The position numbers and the translations under genes were made by a program. DNA of 10,961 bases, from the NCBI GenBank assembly GCA_011049465.1, contig DSBP01000027.1:1-10961 (forward strand), in the 5' to 3' direction. A model generated the notes under the pieces. That model worked only from the letters and a program-made list of their open reading frames with translations. It did not search any database and was not told the origin of the DNA. This DNA is from a bacterium. GTDB lineage: Bacteria > Oederibacteriota > PGYV01 > DSBP01. This document shows, piece after piece, positions 5,587 to 10,961 of the stretch (positions within the stretch are counted from its first letter, which is position 1; every line of letters starts with the position of its first letter).

Positions 5587-6579
5587 TCATTTTTTAACGG
5601 ATTTTTTTATTTCCTTGATTATTTCCTTGTCTATTTTTATTCCCAGCCCTATACCCATCTCGGACAGAACCTCTTTAATCTCATTCAGCGATTTTCTTCC
5701 AAAATTCCTGTATTTAAGCATATCAACCTCTGACTTGGTTACAAGGTCAACAATTGTCTTGATATTAGCGTTCTTCAGGCAGTTAGACGATCGGACAGAA
5801 AGTTCAAGCTCCTCAACGCTCTTGCCCAGAAGCACCTTCTGTTTTTCCTTTTCCTCGTCTATCTTGTCTTCTTTAATCTCAACATCGCCTTCCTGCGTGA
5901 TAAATATATTCAGGTATTCCCTCAAAATAAGGGCCGCCTGGGTAAGCGATGTTTCCGGCGTTATCCTGCCGTCTGTTTTGATTTCAAGCTCAAGTTTGTC
6001 ATAGTCGGTTATCTGCCCGACCCTTGTATTGCCCACTTCAAGCTTCGCGTTTATAACCGGGGTGAAGATTGAATCTATGGGAATCGTGCCGATGGGCATG
6101 TCAGCCCTCTTGTTCTTGTCGGCCGTCACATAACCCCTTCCCTGGTCTATTTCCAGTTCCATCATAAGCTTCGCGTCCCTTGCCGTCAGTGTCGCGATGT
6201 GCAGCTCGGGATTCAGTATTTTAATGTCTGAATCCGCCTTGATATCGGCTGCCGTCGCCTCTCTTTCGCCTGAAGCCTCAAGGTATATCTTTTTAGGCGC
6301 GTCGCCCTCAAGAACAATTTTCACCTGTTTGAGATTGAGTATTATCTCGGAGACATCTTCCATCACGCCTTTTACCGTCTCAAACTCGTGCTGTACGCCC
6401 TCAATCCTTACGGATGTTATGGCCGCGCCCGGTATCGAAGAAAGGAGTATGCGCCTTAACGCGTTCCCTATGGCAACGGCATAACCGCGCTCAAACGGCT
6501 CGGAAATAAACCTTCCAAACGTATCGCTTAACTCTTCCTTTTCAAGCTTCTTTGGTTTTTGCAGGTTTTTCCATTTCAT
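5587..6579 (-). CDS. rpoA: DNA-directed RNA polymerase subunit alpha
   Basis: The alpha dimer scaffolds assembly of beta and beta' and contacts activators and UP-element DNA. With the ATG at 6579 the protein has 330 residues, the usual length. The N-terminal domain (about 1-225) carries the assembly motif GYAVAIGNALRRILLSSIPG (32-51). A charged linker (235-255) leads to the C-terminal domain (about 256-318). Its DNA-contacting residues are present: R263, N266, C267, L268 and K269 (VRSSNCLK), plus G294, K296 and S297 of the helix-hairpin-helix (NFGRKS). I reject an in-frame TTG at 6621, which overlaps rpsD, because AAAGGGG lies 8 nt before the ATG. The spacer to rpsD is 22 nt, the standard alpha-operon order. 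Confidence 0.97.
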   Translation of the reverse strand: MKWKNLQKPKKLEKEELSDTFGRFISEPFERGYAVAIGNALRRILLSSIPGAAITSVRIEGVQHEFETVKGVMEDVSEIILNLKQVKIVLEGDAPKKIYLEASGEREATAADIKADSDIKILNPELHIATLTARDAKLMMELEIDQGRGYVTADKNKRADMPIGTIPIDSIFTPVINAKLEVGNTRVGQITDYDKLELEIKTDGRITPETSLTQAALILREYLNIFITQEGDVEIKEDKIDEEKEKQKVLLGKSVEELELSVRSSNCLKNANIKTIVDLVTKSEVDMLKYRNFGRKSLNEIKEVLSEMGIGLGIKIDKEIIKEIKKSVKK

Positions 6580-6601
6580 TATATTTTCCCCTTTCGCTTT
6601 T

Positions 6602-7234
6602 TTATTTTGAGTACAGCTCAACTATAAGCTGCTCCTGAACCGGTATCGTTATATCGGTCCTTATCGGGTCATTTTTGATCTCAGCTGTTTTTTTGTCGTA
6701 GTCAGCGGCTATCCAGGACGGCGAAGTCTTCTTTTTCTGCGCCGTTTCAATAGCCTTCTTGACGGAATTAATATTAAGCGTTTTTTCGGCAAGGGTTATC
6801 CTGTCCCCTACCCGCACAATATAAGAAGGCACATCAACCTTCTTTCCGTTAACCCGTACATGGCCGTGCGCCACCATCTGCCTGGCGTCGCGCCTGTTGC
6901 CGGAAAACCCAGACTTATAAACAGTATTGTCGAGCCGCTTTTCAAGAAGTTTCAGAAGATTTTCACCGGTGTCTCCCTTGAGCCTGTTTGCCTCGGTAAA
7001 TGTTTTCCTGAACTGCCGCTCAAGCACGCCGTAAATCCTCTTCACCTTCTGCTTTTCCCTGAGCTGCTTTCCATATTCCGATATTTTCCTTCTCTGGTTG
7101 CCATGATGCACTCCGGGAATATACGGCCTTCTTGAAAAAGCGCATTTTTCCGTCATACACCTGTCTCCTTTAAGAAAAAGTTTTAAACCTTCCCGCCTGC
7201 ACTGCCTGCATAACGCGTCTGTATATCTTGCCAA
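6602..7234 (-). CDS. rpsD: 30S ribosomal protein S4, zinc-binding (C+) form
   Basis: S4 is a primary binder of 16S rRNA that starts 30S assembly; in several bacteria it also represses its own operon's translation. The protein has 210 residues, the usual length. The N-terminal zinc site is intact with C9, C12, C26 and C31, as in Thermus S4. The S4 RNA-binding domain spans about 99-160 and includes RLDNTVYKSGF (100-110) and the GHVRVNGKKVDVPSY segment (124-138). The start is TTG, 7 nt after AGGAGG; no better ATG exists nearby. The upstream spacer of 61 nt is the longest in the core operon and contains two small hairpins. Confidence 0.97.
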   Translation of the reverse strand: MARYTDALCRQCRREGLKLFLKGDRCMTEKCAFSRRPYIPGVHHGNQRRKISEYGKQLREKQKVKRIYGVLERQFRKTFTEANRLKGDTGENLLKLLEKRLDNTVYKSGFSGNRRDARQMVAHGHVRVNGKKVDVPSYIVRVGDRITLAEKTLNINSVKKAIETAQKKKTSPSWIAADYDKKTAEIKNDPIRTDITIPVQEQLIVELYSK

Positions 7235-7246
7235 TTTACTACCTCC

Positions 7247-7294
7247 TTGTTATCGTCAACAATTTCAATAATTAAGCGCGGGTAAAGCGCCTTA
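7247..7294 (-). promoter_or_regulatory. Two small stem-loops in the rpsK-rpsD spacer
   Basis: The first stem pairs 7273-7279 (TAAGCGC) with 7287-7294 (one bulged base), just after the rpsK stop. The second pairs 7247-7251 (TTGTT) with 7258-7262 (AACAA) around a 6-nt loop and ends directly against the rpsD Shine-Dalgarno (7242-7246). This placement could modulate rpsD translation or mRNA processing. The stems are short, so chance is possible. Confidence 0.3.
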
Positions 7295-7295
7295 T

Positions 7296-7670
7296 TTATA
7301 CCCTTCTTTTCTTGGGGGGCCTGCATCCGTTGTGGGGTATGGGGGTAACATCCTTAATGGATACTATCTCCAGCCCGACACCCTGAAGCGCCCTTATGGC
7401 CGGCTCTCTTCCCTCTCCCGGCCCTTTTACATATACTTCCACTTTTTTAACACCGGCGTCAAAAGCCTGCTTCCCGGCCTTTTCAGCCGCAAGCTGCGCC
7501 GCAAAAGGCGTTGATTTTCTGGCGCCCTTCATGCCTACCATGCCGCCGCTTGCCCAGGATATTACATCCCCTTCCCGGGTGGTTATTGACACTATGGTGT
7601 TATTAAACGTTGATTTAATCCTGACAACTGCCAGTTCCGGAACTGCTTTTGCTTTTTTTGCCTTAGCCAA
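7296..7670 (-). CDS. rpsK: 30S ribosomal protein S11
   Basis: This protein of the 30S platform lies near the mRNA exit. It has 124 residues, of normal length. It shows VVRIKSTFNNTIVSIT (15-30), GDVISWASGGMVGMKGARKST (34-54), VYVKGPGEGREPAIRALQGVG (79-99) and the C-terminal PHNGCRPPKKRRV (112-124), all diagnostic of S11. The start is TTG at 7670, 7 nt after AGGAGG. The gene lies 27 nt after rpsM. Confidence 0.97.
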   Translation of the reverse strand: MAKAKKAKAVPELAVVRIKSTFNNTIVSITTREGDVISWASGGMVGMKGARKSTPFAAQLAAEKAGKQAFDAGVKKVEVYVKGPGEGREPAIRALQGVGLEIVSIKDVTPIPHNGCRPPKKRRV

Positions 7671-7697
7671 AATTAATCCTCCTTAAATATTTTTCGC

Positions 7698-8084
7698 CTA
7701 TTTGGGAGCCGGCGCCGCTTTTTTCGCACCGACTGTTTTTCTCGGGCCTTTCCTCGTCCTTGCGTTCGAACGGGTCCTCTGCCCTCTTAAAGGCAGGTTC
7801 TTTCTGTGCCTTAAGCCCCTGTAACAGCCTATATCCTTGAGCCGCTTTATATTCTGCGACACTTCTTTCTTCAGGTCTCCTTCCACTTTAATGCGCCTGG
7901 TTGTTATAATCTCCTGAATTTTGTAAGCTTCCTGCTCCGTAAGATTAAACACACGGGTATCCGGGTTTACGCCGGCCTCGCTTAAAATCGCCTTGGAGAG
8001 CGAATCGCCCACTCCAAAGACATAAGTAAGAGCCGTTTCAATCCTTTTGTTTTTCGGTAAATCAACACCTGCTATACGCGCCAA
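7698..8084 (-). CDS. rpsM: 30S ribosomal protein S13
   Basis: This 30S head protein contacts tRNA and the inter-subunit bridge. It has 128 residues: MARIAGVDLP at the start, helix-two-turn-helix region about 14-60, GCYRGLRHRKNLPLRGQRTR (86-105) and SNARTRKGPRK (106-116), then a short Ala/Lys/Pro tail. The start is TTG at 8084 with AGGAGG exactly 7 nt upstream. It is the first gene of the classical alpha block, 43 nt after rpmJ. Confidence 0.97.
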   Translation of the reverse strand: MARIAGVDLPKNKRIETALTYVFGVGDSLSKAILSEAGVNPDTRVFNLTEQEAYKIQEIITTRRIKVEGDLKKEVSQNIKRLKDIGCYRGLRHRKNLPLRGQRTRSNARTRKGPRKTVGAKKAAPAPK

Positions 8085-8127
8085 AGTTAAGCCTCCTTAA
8101 TCATTATAATTATGCATGCGGCGGGCA

Positions 8128-8241
8128 TCATCCCTGCCTCTGCTTGTGTTTCGGGTTCTTGCAGATAACCCTTACCACGTTTTTGCGTTTTATCATCTTG
8201 CATTTCTCGCATATCTTCTTGACCGAAACCCTTACTTTCAT
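8128..8241 (-). CDS. rpmJ: 50S ribosomal protein L36, zinc-binding (C+) form
   Basis: This is a 37-residue protein beginning MKVRVSVKKICEKC and ending in NPKHKQRQG. The zinc ribbon is complete: C11-x2-C14-x12-C27-x4-H32. It binds 23S rRNA late in 50S assembly. GAGGTGA lies 9 nt before the ATG and overlaps the infA stop codon, which suggests translational coupling. It is found by translating the gap between infA and rpsM on the minus strand, in its usual operon place. Confidence 0.95.
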   Translation of the reverse strand: MKVRVSVKKICEKCKMIKRKNVVRVICKNPKHKQRQG

Positions 8242-8253
8242 CTATTGTTCACC

Positions 8254-8508
8254 TCATTTTTTCTTGTCTTTATTTTCAGGCCTCGGCCTGCCGCCGTGCC
8301 TGAAAATAATCCTGCCCTTTGACAGGTCGTAGGGAGAAAGCTGCACGGTAACCTTGTCTCCCGGCAGCAGCCTTATAAAATTCATCCTCATCTTTCCCGA
8401 TACATGCGCCAGAACCTTGTGCCCGTTTGTCAGTTCAACCCTGAATGTAGCGTTCGGCAGCGGTTCAACTATGCTTCCTTCAGCTTCTATTAAATCTTCT
8501 TTCGACAT
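8254..8508 (-). CDS. infA: Translation initiation factor IF-1
   Basis: IF-1 occupies the 30S A site during initiation and cooperates with IF-2 and IF-3. The OB-fold covers residues 1-72: MSKEDLIEAEGSIVEPLPNA at the start, RVELTNGHKVLAHVSGKMR (23-41), MNFIRLLPGDKVTVQLSPYD (42-61) and LSKGRI (62-67). The protein has 84 residues, about 12 more than the common 72, because of a basic tail RPRPENKDKKK (74-84). The ATG follows AAGGCGG. It lies 34 nt after map and 12 nt before rpmJ. Confidence 0.96.
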   Translation of the reverse strand: MSKEDLIEAEGSIVEPLPNATFRVELTNGHKVLAHVSGKMRMNFIRLLPGDKVTVQLSPYDLSKGRIIFRHGGRPRPENKDKKK

Positions 8509-8542
8509 CTTTACCGCCTTTCAGTTGATTTATAAGTGCTTC

Positions 8543-9292
8543 TTACTCTTTTGTAAGTATTATGGGGCCGTTTTTTGTTACGGCGACCACATGTTCATAA
8601 TGCGCCGAGAGGCTCCTGTCCTGCGTAACTACGGTCCAGTCATCCTCAAGCACAACAACCTCAAAACCCTTCGCATTCACCATCGGCTCTATCGCGAATA
8701 CCATCCCGTTTTTCAGTTCAGCGCCGGTGCCGGGATTTCCGTAATTGGGTATCATGGGCTCCTCGTGCATCTGCCTTCCTATGCCGTGCCCCACAAAATC
8801 CCTTACAACAGAGAATCCGTTTTCCTCGGCGTTTTGCTGTATCGCGGCCGATATATCATACAGCCTGTTGCCGTGAACAGCCTTTTCTATGCCCCTCTCA
8901 AGGCACTCGCGCGTCACATCCATGAGTTTTACGGCTTCCGGGGAGATCCTGCCCGCGGCCACGGTTACAGCCGAATCGCCGTAGAAACCGCCGTATTCCA
9001 CGCCAAAATCTATGGAGACTATGTCGCCTTCCTTAAACACCCTCTCTTTCGAGGGTATTCCGTGCACAACCTCGCTGTTTATGGAAACACATACGGCTGC
9101 TGGATATCCGCGATAACCCAGAAAAGCGGGTTTAGCCTTCCTTTCAGCGACAAGCCTTCTCGCCTCAGAGTCAAGCTCTATTGAAGGCATTCCCGGCTTC
9201 ACCATCTCTTTTAGCCTGTTAAGAACATACGCCGTAATCCTGCAGCTTTCTTTTATCCGTTTTATCTCATTTTCGGTTTTAAGCTCAATCAT
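8543..9292 (-). CDS. map: Methionine aminopeptidase, type I
   Basis: This cytosolic metallo-enzyme removes the initiator Met from nascent proteins with a small second residue. It has 249 residues of the pita-bread fold. Metal ligands are all present: D95 and D106 (SIDFGVEYGGFYGDSA), H169 (GHGIGRQMHEEP), E202 (FAIEPMV) and E233 (HYEHVVAVT). Catalytic H77 (VVHGIPS) and H176 are present too. Every site sits two residues earlier than in E. coli MetAP. The lack of an N-terminal zinc-finger extension puts it with the short type Ia enzymes. The ATG follows a GAGG that overlaps the adk stop codon, 12 nt downstream of adk. Confidence 0.97.
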   Translation of the reverse strand: MIELKTENEIKRIKESCRITAYVLNRLKEMVKPGMPSIELDSEARRLVAERKAKPAFLGYRGYPAAVCVSINSEVVHGIPSKERVFKEGDIVSIDFGVEYGGFYGDSAVTVAAGRISPEAVKLMDVTRECLERGIEKAVHGNRLYDISAAIQQNAEENGFSVVRDFVGHGIGRQMHEEPMIPNYGNPGTGAELKNGMVFAIEPMVNAKGFEVVVLEDDWTVVTQDRSLSAHYEHVVAVTKNGPIILTKE

Positions 9293-9304
9293 CTGCCAAA
9301 GGCC

Positions 9305-9952
9305 TCAGCCTTTTACCGCCTCTGCTATCTTTTCCACAATTTCATCAATTGTACCTTCATTCGCGTCCACGTCCTTTAATGCCTTTCTCTCATTATAATA
9401 ATCTATAAGAGGCGCCGTCTGATGCCCGTAAACCTGAAGCCTCTTTTCTATTACATCTTCCTTGTCGTCATCGCGCTGGTAAAGTTCTCCTTCACACTTA
9501 TCGCAAACGCCGTCTTTGGCAGGCGGCAGCGTGTTAACATTGAAATTCGCGCCGCATTTTCTGCACATCCTTCTTCCTGTCAGCCTCTTCTTTAAAATAT
9601 CGTCAGTAACCTTGATATTGACAACCGCGTCAAGCTTAAGCCCGTTCTTCTCAAAAATCGAGGCTATCGCGTTTGCCTGCTCCACTGTTCTCGGAAAGCC
9701 GTCAAGAAGAAAACCGTTTTTACAGTCAGCCTCTTTTATCCGGTCGTCCACAATGCCCACTATTATCTCATCAGGAACCAGCAGCCCGCTGTCCATGTAC
9801 TCCTTTGCCTTCACTCCAAGCTCTGTTCCTGCCTTTACCGCGGCTCTCAAAATGTCTCCCGTCGATATCTGCGGTATCTTATACTTTTCAATCAGTTTCT
9901 GCGAGTACGTTCCTTTGCCTGCGCCCGGAGGCCCTAACAATATAAGAATCAT
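9305..9952 (-). CDS. adk: Adenylate kinase with zinc-binding LID
   Basis: This cytosolic enzyme catalyses ATP + AMP to 2 ADP. It has 215 residues, the long bacterial form. The P-loop GPPGAGKGT is at 7-15. The AMP-binding part includes STGDILR (30-36) and DGFPRTVEQA (84-93). The LID (about 123-160) opens at LTGRR (124-128) and carries four cysteines, C130, C133, C150 and C153, which form a structural zinc site as in Bacillus-type enzymes. Arginines R160, R171 and the closing regions are intact. The ATG follows AAGGAGG by 6 nt. The gene lies between secY and map in the usual order; the spacer to secY is 44 nt. Confidence 0.97.
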   Translation of the reverse strand: MILILLGPPGAGKGTYSQKLIEKYKIPQISTGDILRAAVKAGTELGVKAKEYMDSGLLVPDEIIVGIVDDRIKEADCKNGFLLDGFPRTVEQANAIASIFEKNGLKLDAVVNIKVTDDILKKRLTGRRMCRKCGANFNVNTLPPAKDGVCDKCEGELYQRDDDKEDVIEKRLQVYGHQTAPLIDYYNERKALKDVDANEGTIDEIVEKIAEAVKG

Positions 9953-9996
9953 GCCCTTCCTCCTTGTATTAAGCCGTTTTCAGGCGGCCTCTTTTT

Positions 9997-10961
9997 CTAC
10001 GCCCTTCGTCCCCGTATTCGTCCCGATTTCATGAACCCGTCATAGTGCCTCATCAGCAGGTGAGTCTCAATCTGCTGCACGGTATCTATTGACACGCCCA
10101 CAAGAATGAGCAAGGTCGTTCCTCCAAAATAAAAACCGATGCCGGTCATCTGCCCCACTATATCGGGTATGACGGCTATTAACACTATCATGGACGCGCC
10201 GCCCAGCGTAATATGCGAAAGAATGTCGTTGATATAATCCGCGGTCGGCTGTCCCGGCCTTATTCCCGGCACAAAACCGCCGTTTTTCTTCATGTTTTCG
10301 GCAAGGTCCTTGGGATTAAATGTTATGGCCGTATAAAAATAGCAGAAGAAAATAATCAGCGCCGCGTAAATAACAGTATAAACAGGGTGCCCCGCCGAGA
10401 AGAAACTGTTAATCATTGACAGCGCGTTTTGAATCATGTCCGACTGCCCCGGCCGCTCAAAAAGCTTTGCCGCCATTGACGGTATAATCATTACCGACGA
10501 GGCGAAGATAACCGCTATAACGCCCGAGTAATCTATTTTAAGAGGCAGCTGCGTGGACTGGCCGCGGTATATTTTGCGGCCGACTATCCTCTGCGCGTAC
10601 TGAACCGGTATCTTCCTGAATGACTGCTGCGAAATTACGGCGACAGCCGTCATCGCGAGCATTACGGCGGCAAAGAATATAACCTGGAAAACCGAGACGG
10701 AACCGGCTGATATAAGAGCCGATACATTGCCGATCTGCCCGGGGATTGCGGCTATTATTCCGGCCAGGATGAGCATTGACATACCGTTTCCTATTCCGTA
10801 TTCCGTCATCTGCTCGCCGAGCCACATAAGAAATATTGTCCCGCCTGTCAGGGTAAAAATAGTCGTTAAAACAAACATAACCGAATAATCAGGGACGAGC
10901 TTTACCGCGCCTATCTCAACAGTCCTCAGCCAGAACGTTATGGCAAGGGATTGTATTATGC
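9997..10961 (-). CDS. secY: Protein translocase subunit SecY (N-terminal part outside the window)
   Basis: SecY is the central channel of the SecYEG complex in the cytoplasmic membrane. The window holds the last 320 or so codons; the frame is open to position 10961, so about 110-120 N-terminal residues are missing. An in-frame ATG at 10878 is internal. Visible family features are FLMWLGEQMTEYGIGNGMS, the cytoplasmic loop with YAQRIVGRKIYRGQSTQLPLK, the FFCYFYTAITFNPKDLAENM region and the SecA-contacting loop PGIRPGQPTADYI. The last helices (FYFGGTTLLILVGVSIDTV) and a basic C-terminal tail follow, ending at TAG 9997-9999. adk follows after 44 nt. rplO is expected beyond the window. Confidence 0.97.
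   Translation of the reverse strand, partial: IIQSLAITFWLRTVEIGAVKLVPDYSVMFVLTTIFTLTGGTIFLMWLGEQMTEYGIGNGMSMLILAGIIAAIPGQIGNVSALISAGSVSVFQVIFFAAVMLAMTAVAVISQQSFRKIPVQYAQRIVGRKIYRGQSTQLPLKIDYSGVIAVIFASSVMIIPSMAAKLFERPGQSDMIQNALSMINSFFSAGHPVYTVIYAALIIFFCYFYTAITFNPKDLAENMKKNGGFVPGIRPGQPTADYINDILSHITLGGASMIVLIAVIPDIVGQMTGIGFYFGGTTLLILVGVSIDTVQQIETHLLMRHYDGFMKSGRIRGRRA

Noticed and set aside
6580..6621. Upstream TTG start for rpoA inside rpsD
   Set aside because: It would add 14 non-conserved residues and overlap rpsD; the ATG at 6579 has a Shine-Dalgarno and begins the normal alpha N-terminus.
8354..9184. Plus-strand open frame opposite infA and map
   Set aside because: It is antisense to two highly conserved genes with all catalytic residues, so it is a shadow frame.

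Overview
The window is bacterial chromosome. It holds the 3' part of a standard spc/alpha ribosomal-protein operon, followed by an accessory stretch, and every supported gene is on the minus strand. Base composition is moderate, with AT-rich spacers, canonical AGGAGG ribosome binding sites and frequent TTG starts. The sequence alone does not fix the phylum. S4, L36 and adenylate kinase are all in the cysteine-containing, zinc-binding form. SecY, MetAP, RpoA and a class II aldolase are clearly bacterial. An uncultured Gram-negative-type or candidate-phylum lineage is plausible, but that is only an inference.

Core operon, read from high to low coordinates: secY (cut by the window end), adk, map, infA, rpmJ, rpsM, rpsK, rpsD, rpoA, rplQ and then fba. 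Spacers are 12 to 61 nt, so this looks like one transcription unit. It couples protein export, nucleotide balance, N-terminal Met removal, translation initiation, 30S/50S assembly, RNA polymerase alpha and a glycolytic aldolase. It ends at a strong hairpin terminator (3984-4025). rpmJ (37 codons) lies between infA and rpsM. rpsM, rpsK and rpsD all start with TTG, each exactly 7 nt after AGGAGG.

Non-coding region 3351-4054: a promoter for the next gene, an array of degenerate 7-nt units (3539-3594), two copies of a second repeat that itself contains AATTTNN heptamers (3628-3685 and 3924-3988), and between those copies a 210-bp segment bounded by 31/32-bp inverted repeats. It looks like a repeat or non-autonomous element cluster and holds no credible gene.

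Accessory genes 151-3350: a membrane-anchored protein with MORN-type (YwqK-like) repeats and its own promoter; an AraC-family regulator with a GyrI/Rob-like ligand domain, preceded by direct repeats 21 bp apart; a small SpoIIAA/STAS-like protein cotranscribed with the regulator; and a small charged helical protein. Two hairpins built on the same 25-nt scaffold, differing only by compensatory base-pair changes, lie downstream of that last gene.

No unequivocally new system is visible. The best leads are the nested repeat cluster downstream of fba, the covarying hairpin pair, the TTG-start trio in the ribosomal operon and the AraC-type direct repeats.
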